DNA from: Candidatus Saccharicenans sp.
GTDB taxonomy: Bacteria > Acidobacteriota > Aminicenantia > Aminicenantales > Saccharicenantaceae
Assembly (NCBI GenBank): GCA_024653215.1
Contig: JANLFU010000001.1
Location: 1 to 64,000, forward strand
DNA length: 64,000 nucleotides
Direction of reading: 5' to 3'
The translations under genes and the position numbers were made by a program. This document shows, piece after piece, positions 34,448-43,040 of the stretch. The notes under the pieces are model-generated. The model searched no databases and was not told the origin of the DNA. It worked only from the letters and a program-made list of their open reading frames with translations. The stretch's first letter is position 1, and each line of letters begins with the position of its first letter.

Positions 34448-36058
34448 TTGCCAAAGGGTGATGCCAACGGGCTCCTGCTGGCCGAGGAGCTGGAAGCCAA
34501 GAAACTGGCTGAAAAATACCGGGTTCCCTACCTTGACCTGAGCAGCCAGGAACTCGACCGCGACCTGGTGCAGTCTTTCCCGGTGGATTTTCTTTACCGG
34601 TATAACTTTGTTCCGCTGCACGATACCGGCCGGGTCCTGCAGATTGCCATCGCCGACCCCTCCGACCTGGCGGCCATTGACAGCATCGAGACCTTTGCCG
34701 GGAAAAAGGTGGAAGTCTTTGCGGCCAGCAAGAGGGGAGTGCAGGAAGCCCTGCGGCGCAGCGAGGCTGCGGCCCAGGTGCTGAAGGAAGCCACCGAGGG
34801 CTTTGTCCGCCAGGTGGTGGAGAAGGAAACCGGCGAAGAAGAAGACGTCATTACCATCGAGAAGCTGACCGAACAGGACGGCTCGATCATCAAGCTGGTC
34901 AACACCATCATCTTCACCGCCGTCCAGAAACGGGCCAGCGACATCCACATCGAATCCAAGGAAAATTTTGTCCGGGTTAAGTACCGCATCGACGGGGTTC
35001 TGACCGAGGCCATGGAGCCGCTCGGTCGCCAGTTCCAGTCGCTCATCATCTCGCGCATCAAGATCATGTCCGACCTGGATATCTCCGAGCGCCGGGTCCC
35101 CCAGGACGGGCGTTTCCGCCTGAAAATCAAGGACAAGACCATAGATTTCCGGGTGTCAATCATGCCCTGCATTTACGGGGAGGACGCGGTCATCCGCATC
35201 CTGGACAAGGAGATGATCACCGAGGCTTTCGCCGAGCTGCGGCTGGACCTGCTCGGATTTTCTGATTACGTTCTGCGCAAGTTCCGGCGCTACATCTACC
35301 AGCCCTACGGCATGGTCCTGGTGACCGGGCCAACCGGGAGCGGCAAAACCACCACCCTGTATGCTGCCCTGACCGAAATTAAATCTCCCGAGGATAAGAT
35401 CATCACCATCGAGGACCCGGTTGAATACCAGATAGAAGGCATCACCCAGATCCAGGTCAACGAGAAAAAAGGGTTGACCTTTGCCCGCGGTCTGCGCTCC
35501 ATCCTGCGGCATGACCCGGACAAGATCATGGTGGGCGAAATTCGCGACCCGGAAACCGCCCAGATTGCCATCCAGTCGGCCCTGACCGGGCACCTGGTTT
35601 TTACCACGGTTCATGCCAACAACGTCTTTGATGTTATCGGCCGTTTCCTGCACATGCAGGTAGATCCCTATAGCTTCATCTCGGCCCTGAACTGCATCCT
35701 GGCCCAGCGGCTGGTGCGGGTACTCTGTCCCAGGTGCAAGGCCACGGTCCAGTATGACGACGTCACCCTGGAACTTTCAGGGCTGAACCCCGACCGATTC
35801 CGGAATATGACCTTCTACGAGCCCCGCGGGTGCAGCGATTGCCACGGCACCGGTTACAAGGGCCGGACGGCCATTGCCGAGTTGCTGGAGCTTTCGGATA
35901 ATATCAGGGAGATGATCCTGGCCAGGAAGCCACTGTCGGAAGTTAAGAAAGTCGCCCAGGAAGAAGGGATGATTCCCCTGCGGCAGTCCGGCCTGGAAAA
36001 GGTTCTTTCCGGCGTTACCAGCCTGAAGGACCTGAACAAAGTCACCTTCGTCGAGTGA
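34448..36058 (+). CDS. gspE: Type II secretion/type IV pilus assembly ATPase
   Basis: A 536-residue GspE/PilB. An N-terminal MshEN-like domain is followed by the ATPase with Walker A GPTGSGKTTT near residue 297, Asp box, Walker B IMVGEIRD near 360 and His box TTVHANN. The zinc site CPRC...CSDC near residues 420-460 is present. It powers pilin extraction from the membrane. The start is a TTG at 34448, supported by AGGAGG five bases upstream. Confidence 0.94.
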   Translation: MPKGDANGLLLAEELEAKKLAEKYRVPYLDLSSQELDRDLVQSFPVDFLYRYNFVPLHDTGRVLQIAIADPSDLAAIDSIETFAGKKVEVFAASKRGVQEALRRSEAAAQVLKEATEGFVRQVVEKETGEEEDVITIEKLTEQDGSIIKLVNTIIFTAVQKRASDIHIESKENFVRVKYRIDGVLTEAMEPLGRQFQSLIISRIKIMSDLDISERRVPQDGRFRLKIKDKTIDFRVSIMPCIYGEDAVIRILDKEMITEAFAELRLDLLGFSDYVLRKFRRYIYQPYGMVLVTGPTGSGKTTTLYAALTEIKSPEDKIITIEDPVEYQIEGITQIQVNEKKGLTFARGLRSILRHDPDKIMVGEIRDPETAQIAIQSALTGHLVFTTVHANNVFDVIGRFLHMQVDPYSFISALNCILAQRLVRVLCPRCKATVQYDDVTLELSGLNPDRFRNMTFYEPRGCSDCHGTGYKGRTAIAELLELSDNIREMILARKPLSEVKKVAQEEGMIPLRQSGLEKVLSGVTSLKDLNKVTFVE

Positions 36059-36062
36059 GCGG

Positions 36063-36956
36063 ATGAGTCTGGGAGAAAGAATCAGGCGGTATTTTCTGGA
36101 GCAGCCGAAGCCGTCGGCTGTTTTTCAGATTGCTCCCTCTTACTTTGCCGCCCTGAAGACCGGACCGGAGGACGAGTTAGCCGCGGATGATTACGTATAC
36201 CATCCCATTTCTTCCAGCCTGGTCGAAGCCCAGCTTCTTCAGAAAAATATCGTCCAGCCTGGCCTGTTGCAGGAACTCATCAGGAAGACCTGGAGAAAAT
36301 TGAGACCGCGCGGTCACTCGGTCACGGTCATTCTGCCTGAAATGAGCGCCCGGGCCTTTATCTTTCAGCTGGAGAGTGCCAGCCTGGCCCCGGCCGAGCA
36401 GGTCAGGTTCATAGAATGGAAGCTGGAACATCATCTTTCCCATCCGGTTGACCGGGTTCGTTATTCCTACCAGACCTTCAATTCGGGCAAGGAGAGAAGG
36501 GTGCTGGTGGTCTGCATCAGAGAAGAGGTGGCGGCCGAGTACGAGGCGATATTTTCAGAAAACAAGCTTCATCCCGGCAAGCTGACCATACCCTCGCTGG
36601 CGGTGCTAAACCTGGTGGTCAGGGCCGGGGCTGAAGCCGGGGACTTCCTGCTGGTTGATGCCGACCTCGATTACCTGAGCCTGGTGGCCGTGCTGGATGG
36701 CGCCCCGTACCTTTACCGGCAGAAACAGCTCTGGCCGGATAACGAAACCAACCGGACCGCCGTTCTGAAAGAGACCGAAAATACCGTCAATTTCCTGGAA
36801 GATAAAATTCATAGAAAGCCGTCGCTGGTCTATGTCCGGTCCAACCTGGAAAAACCGGTCTGGTTGACGACCGAGATGGAAAAGTTGCTCGGGCTCAGGG
36901 TGGAAGAGGTTATGACCGAACAGCAATTTCTGGCGCCGCTCCTCGGGGGTCAATGA
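36063..36956 (+). CDS. PilM/GspL-like assembly protein
   Basis: A 297-residue cytoplasmic protein with a divergent actin-like fold of the PilM/GspL type, inferred from position between the ATPase and a PilN-like gene and from segments such as SVTVILPEMSARAFIFQL and FLLVDADLDYLSLV. The classic PilM ATP motifs are weak. It links the cytoplasmic ATPase to PilN. Its stop overlaps the next start (ATGATGG). Confidence 0.7.
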   Translation: MSLGERIRRYFLEQPKPSAVFQIAPSYFAALKTGPEDELAADDYVYHPISSSLVEAQLLQKNIVQPGLLQELIRKTWRKLRPRGHSVTVILPEMSARAFIFQLESASLAPAEQVRFIEWKLEHHLSHPVDRVRYSYQTFNSGKERRVLVVCIREEVAAEYEAIFSENKLHPGKLTIPSLAVLNLVVRAGAEAGDFLLVDADLDYLSLVAVLDGAPYLYRQKQLWPDNETNRTAVLKETENTVNFLEDKIHRKPSLVYVRSNLEKPVWLTTEMEKLLGLRVEEVMTEQQFLAPLLGGQ

Positions 36957-37531
36957 TGGCCAATCGTCACCACAGAAATGGCTGGACCCTGGTCATCAAC
37001 CTGGCCAGGGAACCGCGGCGCAACCGCCGCCCCTATCGTTTTATGGTTATTGGCCTGAGCTTGCTGATTTTAGCGGCGACGGTGGTCCTGGTGCTGTTCA
37101 ACCTGAAAAGCCTGGCTCAATTCCGTGAACTAAGGCAGGCCAACCAGGGCCTTGAAGAAAAAAAGACCGCCCTGACTGACGAAAACCGCCAGCTCGGCCG
37201 GGAGCTGGACAACCTGCGTCGCCGCTACCGGGAGCCGGTGGATGAGATTAATAGCCTCCTCGAAAGGAAAAGTTTCTCCTGGGTGCTGTTCTTTAACCGA
37301 ATCGAGGAAGCCCTGCCACCCGGTAGCTTTCTTCAAACCCTGAATCCTCCCACTTCTCTGGCCAGCCGGGAATTCAGGGCCAGGGTGGCTCTGAGCAGCC
37401 GGGAAGAACTGGCCCAGCTCATCAAGAACCTGCAGCTTCAGAAATTTGAGGAGGTCCGGGTCCTGAATGAAAATTATCAGAATAACAAATTTCAGGTGGA
37501 GATGACTTTCAGAGATGCCAGGGTTGATTGA
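36953..37531 (+). CDS. PilN-like membrane assembly protein
   Basis: A 192-residue bitopic protein. The short N-terminus contains NLAREPRRNRR, resembling the PilN segment that binds PilM; one helix follows (28-48), then a coiled coil (about 55-95) and a ferredoxin-like domain. It overlaps PilM by four bases and the PilO-like gene by 17. Confidence 0.75.
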   Translation: MMANRHHRNGWTLVINLAREPRRNRRPYRFMVIGLSLLILAATVVLVLFNLKSLAQFRELRQANQGLEEKKTALTDENRQLGRELDNLRRRYREPVDEINSLLERKSFSWVLFFNRIEEALPPGSFLQTLNPPTSLASREFRARVALSSREELAQLIKNLQLQKFEEVRVLNENYQNNKFQVEMTFRDARVD

Positions 37532-38084
37532 ATTACTGAGCCAGCCAGAAAGGAAACGCCTGAGAGGGCTTGGCCTGGCTGCAGCCCTCCTGGTGCTGCT
37601 GGTGATTGTTTCTTTATTTTTCTGGAGCCATCGTCTTAATGGTATCAGGTCAGAAGCTGTCCGCCTGACCTCGGAACTGGAAAAAATCAGCAGCCAGAAT
37701 GAAAAGGCCAGGCAGGAGTTTCAGAGCTGGCAGGAAACCAGGAAAGACCTGGAAGAGCTGGAGGCCAAGGCTTTCTACCAGGGAACAGATGGCCTGGAAG
37801 CTTTCCGCCAGGACCTGAAGAATCTGTTTCAGCAAAGCGGACTGGCCATGCCGCCCGTCAACTACCAGTATGATGACAGCGGCAAAAAACAATTTAACCG
37901 GATGGCCGCTTCTTTTGCCGTAAGGCTCAGTTATCCTGTATTAAAAAAATTCCTGTACCGGGTTGAGACCTGGCCCCGAATCCTGGTGCTTGAACAGGTA
38001 AATTTCCAGAAAATAGATAATGCCACCGGGGCCCTGGACCTGAGAATCACGCTTTCCGGGTATTACCATGAAAAGACTCAATAA
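37515..38084 (+). CDS. PilO-like membrane assembly protein
   Basis: A 189-residue bitopic protein with a membrane helix at about 20-38, a coiled coil at about 45-85 and a small C-terminal domain, as in PilO/GspM. The identification rests on layout and operon position more than on motifs. It overlaps both neighbours by 17 bases, implying coupled translation of the N-O-P genes. Confidence 0.7.
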   Translation: MPGLIELLSQPERKRLRGLGLAAALLVLLVIVSLFFWSHRLNGIRSEAVRLTSELEKISSQNEKARQEFQSWQETRKDLEELEAKAFYQGTDGLEAFRQDLKNLFQQSGLAMPPVNYQYDDSGKKQFNRMAASFAVRLSYPVLKKFLYRVETWPRILVLEQVNFQKIDNATGALDLRITLSGYYHEKTQ

Positions 38085-38592
38085 AAGATTCGGGCCGGTA
38101 ACTGGCAGACGCCTGGCTGCCTTAAGCCTGGCCGTGATTTTTTGCCTGGCGCTGGCCGCAGGAGAAGGGCGGACTTCAACCGGGCAGGAAAATTCACCGG
38201 GGCAGCCCGAAACCCGGACTGGCGCTTCGTTTATTAAAAAGGAATTATTGGACAGGTTGAAGCCAGAGATGGCCGCGGTCAAGCGTGACCCCTTTCGACC
38301 GGTTTCAACCGGTGCGGTCAGGGGGCCGGTCAGAATGGCGGTTCCTGCCGAGGCCTCAGACCGTCCGGTTCGTCAGGCTTCTATTCTGGAAAGCCTGAAC
38401 CTCAGTTGTTCCGGGCTGGTTACTTCCGGGAATAAGAAGATGGCCCTGATCCTGGTTGACGGCCAGGCCATCACCCTGGCCGAGGGGGAAGAACTGATTC
38501 CCGGGATTAGGCTGACCAGGATCGCGGCCGACGAGGTCATATTCCAGGATGACCAGGGCAATTCCAGGAAGGTCAGGGTAAAGGAGAAATAG
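38068..38592 (+). CDS. PilP/GspC-like periplasmic protein
   Basis: A 174-residue protein with an N-terminal signal or anchor (about 15-32, LAALSLAVIFCLALAAG), a disordered linker, the short RDPFRP motif of PilP near residue 73, and a C-terminal beta (HR-type) domain. PilP connects the inner-membrane PilNO to the secretin encoded next. It ends one base before the secretin start region. Confidence 0.75.
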   Translation: MKRLNKRFGPVTGRRLAALSLAVIFCLALAAGEGRTSTGQENSPGQPETRTGASFIKKELLDRLKPEMAAVKRDPFRPVSTGAVRGPVRMAVPAEASDRPVRQASILESLNLSCSGLVTSGNKKMALILVDGQAITLAEGEELIPGIRLTRIAADEVIFQDDQGNSRKVRVKEK

Positions 38593-38593
38593 G

Positions 38594-40738
38594 ATGAAAA
38601 AAATTTCAGGGACAAAGATAGGGTGGCTGGGACTGGCCCTGCTGCTTTTAAATTTTCTGGCCTGCGTCTCTTTCAGTCCGGCCTACAAGCAGGGCAACCT
38701 GGCCGAGATAAACAAGGATTACGATGAAGCCATCAAGTATTACGAACAGGCCCTGATTCAGAATCCTAAAGAAACCGTTTACCGGATGGCCCTGTTCAGG
38801 GCGAAAGCGGCCGCGGCCATCAGCTCGGTGGAGAAGGCCAGGCAGCTTTTAGCCGAAGGCAAAAAAGAAGAAGCCCTCAATGCCTACAAGAAGGCCCTGG
38901 CTTACGACCCCAGCAACCGGCTCATCCTGGAAGAGTACAGGAAGGTAGCCGGGTTGAAACCGCCGGTAGAAGAAAAGCCGAAGGAAGTTGTTATTGAGCA
39001 GCCGGTTAAACTTAAGGCCTCTGGCGAGAAGCTCAAGCTGAGGTTTACCGACGCCTCCCTCAAGGCCATCTTCCAGGCCCTCGGCCGGTTTACCGGTGTG
39101 AATTTCCTTTTCGACGAGCAGTTCCGGGACATGCCGGTGAGCATTGACCTCACCGATATGACCCTGGAGCAGGGGTTGAACTCGCTGTGTTTAAGCGGCC
39201 GGGCCTTTTACCGGATTATTGACGACAAGACAGTGATCATCGTTCCCGACAATCCAACCAAGCGCAACCAGTATGAACTAAATGCCATCAAGACCATCTA
39301 CCTGTCCAACCTCAATGCCCAGGATGTCCAGAACCAGCTGGTTTCAATTTTAAGGACCCAGTATAAGGCCCCGACCATAATAGTGGATAAGAACAGGAAC
39401 TCCATAACCATAAGGGATAACCCGCGCATCGTGGCCCTGGCCGAGAAGATGCTCCGCAGCTGGGATAAGCCCAAGGGCGAGGTGGTAATCGACCTGGAAA
39501 TCATGGAGGTTTCCAGGCAGAAGCTGCAGACCCTGGGCACCCAGTTCGGGCAGAGCTATGCCGGCATCAGGTACACCGGGGCTGAACTGCCGGAGACCGG
39601 CTGGATACCGCTCGAAGGGATAAATTTCTCCCTGGCCGGAAATTACCAGGTCACCCTGCCCTCGGTGCTGCTCCAGTTCCTCGAAACCGATACTGACACC
39701 AAAATAATCGCCCAGCCCAGGTTGCGGGGAGTCGACTCCGAGCAGATCAACTACATGGTCGGGCAGAAGGTGCCAATTCCCCAGACGACTTTTTCGCCGA
39801 TCGCGGCCGGCGGAGTCAGCCAGCAGCCGATAGTCTCCTATACCTACCAGGACGTTGGAATTGAAGTCAACATCAAGCCCCGCCTGCACCAGGAAAAGGA
39901 AGTCAGCCTGGAGCTGGAAATAAAGATCACTTCGATCGGGGGCAAGGGCATCGCCGATATTCCGATTATCTCCACCCGCGAGGTCAAGAACGTCATCAGG
40001 CTCCGGGACGGCGAAACCAACCTGCTGGCCGGGTTGCTCCGGGATGAGGAGAGGAAGTCTCTCAAGGGAATTGCCGGGCTGAAGAACCTGCCCATCCTGG
40101 GCAGCCTGTTTTCCAGCACCGACCGCATGGTGGAGCAGACCGATGTCATCCTGACCATCACGCCGCATATCATCAGGACCATGCCCATCACCGATGAGGA
40201 CGGCAAACCCCTGTGGATTGATAACGAATCAATAGCCATGAGCTCGGCCCAGGCCGGCATCCCGGAAGACATCTCGGTCCGCGAGGAAGAGCTGACTCCC
40301 GAGGCCCTGGCCGAGGCTGCCCCCGGGATGAGTACCATAAGTTTCATGCCCGCCAGGGCTGAAGTCCAGATTAGAAATACTTTCAACATCAGCCTGGAGT
40401 TGAACTCTCCCGCTGACATAACTTCGCTATCTTTGAACCTGAGTTTTGACCCGAAGCTACTGCGGCTTAGAGAAATCCAGAGGGGCGATCTGGTGGGTCA
40501 GCTGGGGGCCAGGGGGTCTTTCATGCAGAACATCAGCCCGGGCGGCGGCGTGGCAGTGGTTGGCTTTTCATCGCCATCCCCGGCCACCGGGGTCAGGTCG
40601 GGCAACCTGGCCACCCTGGTTTTTGAAAGCCTGGCAGCCGGTGAGACCCGGGTGGTGATTGCCTCCATCCAGGCCCTGGGGGTTCAGGGACGACCGGTCA
40701 GCCTGGCCGGCGGCGAGCTCCAGGTCATAATAAGGTAA
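38594..40738 (+). CDS. Secretin (PilQ/GspD) lipoprotein with TPR and C-terminal cohesin domain
   Basis: A 714-residue protein. It begins with a lipoprotein signal (FLAC lipobox, Cys24), then tetratricopeptide-like repeats (30-110), an STN/N0 domain (about 138-212), an N1-type domain, the secretin core (about 290-550, ending IPIISTREVKNVIRLRDGETNLLAGLL... and LPILGSLF), and finally a cohesin-like beta domain (about 590-714) starting ARAEVQI. The secretin forms the outer-membrane pore for pili or secreted protein. TPR repeats may do the pilotin or peptidoglycan job; the cohesin suggests binding of surface partners. The Shine-Dalgarno AAGGAG is 7 bases upstream. Confidence 0.9.
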   Translation: MKKISGTKIGWLGLALLLLNFLACVSFSPAYKQGNLAEINKDYDEAIKYYEQALIQNPKETVYRMALFRAKAAAAISSVEKARQLLAEGKKEEALNAYKKALAYDPSNRLILEEYRKVAGLKPPVEEKPKEVVIEQPVKLKASGEKLKLRFTDASLKAIFQALGRFTGVNFLFDEQFRDMPVSIDLTDMTLEQGLNSLCLSGRAFYRIIDDKTVIIVPDNPTKRNQYELNAIKTIYLSNLNAQDVQNQLVSILRTQYKAPTIIVDKNRNSITIRDNPRIVALAEKMLRSWDKPKGEVVIDLEIMEVSRQKLQTLGTQFGQSYAGIRYTGAELPETGWIPLEGINFSLAGNYQVTLPSVLLQFLETDTDTKIIAQPRLRGVDSEQINYMVGQKVPIPQTTFSPIAAGGVSQQPIVSYTYQDVGIEVNIKPRLHQEKEVSLELEIKITSIGGKGIADIPIISTREVKNVIRLRDGETNLLAGLLRDEERKSLKGIAGLKNLPILGSLFSSTDRMVEQTDVILTITPHIIRTMPITDEDGKPLWIDNESIAMSSAQAGIPEDISVREEELTPEALAEAAPGMSTISFMPARAEVQIRNTFNISLELNSPADITSLSLNLSFDPKLLRLREIQRGDLVGQLGARGSFMQNISPGGGVAVVGFSSPSPATGVRSGNLATLVFESLAAGETRVVIASIQALGVQGRPVSLAGGELQVIIR

Positions 40739-40766
40739 CCGGCACTACCCGGTTATTATTTTTCTT
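40736..40766 (+). terminator. Terminator of the pilus/secretion operon
   Basis: A perfect 7-bp stem (TAACCGG, loop of 6, CCGGTTA) is followed by TTATTTTTC and more T. The secretin stop codon TAA forms the first bases of the stem, and the T-tract overlaps the end of the convergent P-II-like gene. Confidence 0.7.
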
Positions 40767-41088
40767 TTTCATACAGCAGGTGGCATATTCCGGCCACCTG
40801 CTTCAATTCCAGGACAAAGGCGATTCCCGCCCCGGGCTTGTCCAGTTCGCCGGCTCTGACAATCGCCTCCAGGATCTGCTGGGTTCTGTTGCTGGGAACC
40901 ACAGAAAAGATTATTTCTTTTTCTGGTTCTACCGGGATTCCCAGCAGCTTCTTTCTCTCGTGGACCCCCGTGCCCCGGCCGACGATGATGGTGCCTCCCT
41001 CTGCCCCGGCCTGGCGCGAGGCCTCGATTATTTTTTCCGAAAAGCCCATCCGGACTATGGTAACAATCAGGTCGAATTCAATGTTCAT
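40756..41088 (-). CDS. P-II-like regulatory protein
   Basis: A 110-residue protein of the P-II (GlnB-like) superfamily, recognised by the start MNIEFDLIVTIV, the GAEGGTIIVGRGTG segment that leads into the T-loop, and GAGIAFVLEL near the end. The T-loop has no Tyr at the uridylylation position, so it is not a classical uridylylated GlnB. The ATG at 41088 has AAGGAGAAAACC upstream and overlaps the DUF1538 stop (ATGA). Coupling with two DUF1538 membrane proteins suggests it gates them, by analogy with GlnK and AmtB. Confidence 0.85.
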   Translation of the reverse strand: MNIEFDLIVTIVRMGFSEKIIEASRQAGAEGGTIIVGRGTGVHERKKLLGIPVEPEKEIIFSVVPSNRTQQILEAIVRAGELDKPGAGIAFVLELKQVAGICHLLYEKEK

Positions 41089-41816
41089 GGTTTTCTCCTT
41101 TTTCTGGCCGAATAAATCAGGCCAAAGGTCATGATAGAAATTATGGGGGCCAGGGCCACCAGGGCAATCAGGCCGAACCCGTCCAGAACCGGGTCGCGGT
41201 TGTCCATGGCTCCGGCCAGTCCCACGGCCATGGCCATGACGAAGGTGACCGTCATTGGGCCCGTGGCCACCCCCCCGGAATCGAAAGCTATGGCCGTAAA
41301 AGTCGGGTCGGAAAATTTGAGCATGACCATGGCGGCCAGGTAACCAGGGATGATGAAGTAATAAATCGAAAGACCGGTCAGAATCCTCACCATTCCCAGG
41401 GCCACGAATATGGCCACGCCCAGCGATAGGAACAGGATAATAATCCTCGATGGAATGGCCCCGCTGGAAGCCCTTTCCACCTCGTAGCTCATGATCCTGA
41501 CCGCAGGTTCGGCCAGGGTGGCCACCAGGCCAAAACAGAATCCGAGGGGGACGATTAACCACCTGAAAGTCAGCTCTCCGAGCAGTCGGCCCACTTCAGA
41601 ACCAACGGGCAGGAAGCCCACCTGAACTCCCTGGAGAAACAGGATCAAGCCCAGCAGGGTCAGGACAATTCCTCTGACTATGACCGAGATGGATTCCCGG
41701 GGCAGGCGCAGGAAAAATACCTGAAAAATTATAAAGATCACCAGCAGGGGAACCAGGGCTATCAGGACTTCGAGCAGCACCGGTCCGAAGTTCAAAAAGT
41801 CCAGCAGTTCTTTCAT
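41085..41816 (-). CDS. DUF1538 membrane protein, second copy
   Basis: A 243-residue, six-to-seven-helix protein of the DUF1538 family. The conserved segment AFDSGGVATGPMTVTFV near residue 178 and the end DGFGLIALVALAPIISIM are shared with its upstream neighbour (DSGGVTTGPITVPF, DGFGLIGIASIGPIISV). DUF1538 proteins are thought to be transporters or permeases of unknown substrate and are often double-length. It overlaps both neighbours by four bases. Confidence 0.85.
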   Translation of the reverse strand: MKELLDFLNFGPVLLEVLIALVPLLVIFIIFQVFFLRLPRESISVIVRGIVLTLLGLILFLQGVQVGFLPVGSEVGRLLGELTFRWLIVPLGFCFGLVATLAEPAVRIMSYEVERASSGAIPSRIIILFLSLGVAIFVALGMVRILTGLSIYYFIIPGYLAAMVMLKFSDPTFTAIAFDSGGVATGPMTVTFVMAMAVGLAGAMDNRDPVLDGFGLIALVALAPIISIMTFGLIYSARKRRKP

Positions 41817-42505
41817 CTGAAAATTATTCCCAGGATCATCACACTTATTATGGGTCCAATGGAGGCTATGCCGATCAGGCCGAAGCCATCCTTCAAGGCT
41901 GATTTACCGCCCAGGACTGAGACCATTCCTATGCCGAGCGAAAGGATGAACGGAACGGTTATCGGACCGGTGGTCACGCCGCCGGAATCGAAGGCCACCG
42001 GAACGAATTGTGGCGGCACGAAAAAGGATAGTAGTAGCACCAGGAGATAACCGGCAAGTAGGATGTAGGCGATTCGGATTCCCAGGACTATGCGCAGCAT
42101 GGCCAGGCTGACCGAAAGGCCCACCCCGAGGCCAACGGCCAGAATCAGGATACCCTTGTTTATTTCACCACCCGAGACCAGGTCCACCTGGTAGGCCAGC
42201 ACCCTGACATCGGGTTCAGCCATGGTAATAACCAGCCCGATTATGCCTGAAACGACCAGGATCAGGCCGAAAGGCATTTTCTGGGGGAGCTGGGCGCCGA
42301 TGGCCTCACCCATGGGCAGCAGGCTGATCCTGGCTCCATAAAGGAACAGGAACAGGCCCAGGATGACCATCAATGTTCCGATTAAAAAGCGCAGGACGGA
42401 GACCAGGGGCAGAGTCAATATGGTAAATTGAAGTATCAGGACCAGGACGGTTATGGGCAGGACCGCCTTCAAGACTTCAACCAGTTGCCTTTTCGCTTCT
42501 CCCAT
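41813..42505 (-). CDS. DUF1538 membrane protein, first copy
   Basis: A 230-residue protein homologous to the next gene, with the repeated AEPDVRVLAYQV and DSGGVTTGP motifs. Together the two correspond to the two halves of the common double-length DUF1538 protein, so they probably pair as a heterodimer. It is the first gene of the operon; AAGGAAG precedes the ATG and a promoter lies directly upstream. Confidence 0.85.
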   Translation of the reverse strand: MGEAKRQLVEVLKAVLPITVLVLILQFTILTLPLVSVLRFLIGTLMVILGLFLFLYGARISLLPMGEAIGAQLPQKMPFGLILVVSGIIGLVITMAEPDVRVLAYQVDLVSGGEINKGILILAVGLGVGLSVSLAMLRIVLGIRIAYILLAGYLLVLLLSFFVPPQFVPVAFDSGGVTTGPITVPFILSLGIGMVSVLGGKSALKDGFGLIGIASIGPIISVMILGIIFR

Positions 42506-42516
42506 GCTTCCTTTTG

Positions 42517-42545
42517 AGTATAAGCTGGCCTGTTCGTTGATGCAA
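42517..42545 (-). promoter_or_regulatory. Possible promoter of the DUF1538/P-II operon
   Basis: Minus strand: TTGCAT (42545..42540), 17 bases, TATACT (42522..42517). The -10 is good and the -35 poor. The leader would be only a few bases. Confidence 0.4.
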
Positions 42546-42697
42546 GCAAAACCTAAGATGAGGTCAGTTAGTAATGGCTTTCGGATTTTTTACAAGTGAA
42601 CGGATTTAATACTAATTTGACAGGATGTGTCTCGGGAGATTTTTACCTGAGGCTGGTTTCTGGTAAATCCAGATTGGATTTAATCACTTCATCATTT

Positions 42698-42913
42698 TCA
42701 ACGGAATTCCTTGTCGATGATGGTAAGGCGTTCCGGGTATTTAATCTCGCCCAATGGAGTCATCACCCGGGGCTGGATGTCGAGGGCCAGGCGGGCCGAG
42801 CTGCCGTTCTTGCCGCCTATGGCCAGGGCCAGCTGAAGCAGCCGGTCCAGGCCCTGGTTGCCGAAAAATTCATACAGGTCCAGGGTCAGGTCTGCTTGCT
42901 GTTTGAATTGCCA
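42698..42913 (-). pseudogene. 5'-truncated gene remnant
   Basis: On the minus strand a frame of 71 codons runs from just after an in-frame TAG (42916..42914) to a TGA (42700..42698) with no ATG or GTG at its head. Its composition is protein-like (for example LDLYEFFGNQGLDRLLQLA and IGGKNGSSARLALDIQPRV) and uses the same codons as neighbouring genes, unlike the rest of this gap. It looks like the C-terminal end of a gene that has lost its beginning. The family is not recognised. Confidence 0.45.
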
Positions 42914-43040
42914 CTAATCCCCGGTGATTATTCCCTTGTCATATTTTACAAGAAGTTTACAGGTTTTTGACAGAATTTTGACAACTCTTATTTTTAGGGG
43001 AGTTACCTTTTTCTTAGAAGAATGGTCCAAGGAGGGCAAA

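Noticed and set aside
41089-41562. 158-residue extension of the P-II-like protein
   Set aside because: It reads through the DUF1538 gene out of frame; the ATG at 41088 has a good Shine-Dalgarno and matches the family start.
42596-42970. 124-codon open frame on the plus strand
   Set aside because: It is opposite the better coding-like frame at 42698-42913 and has no Shine-Dalgarno.
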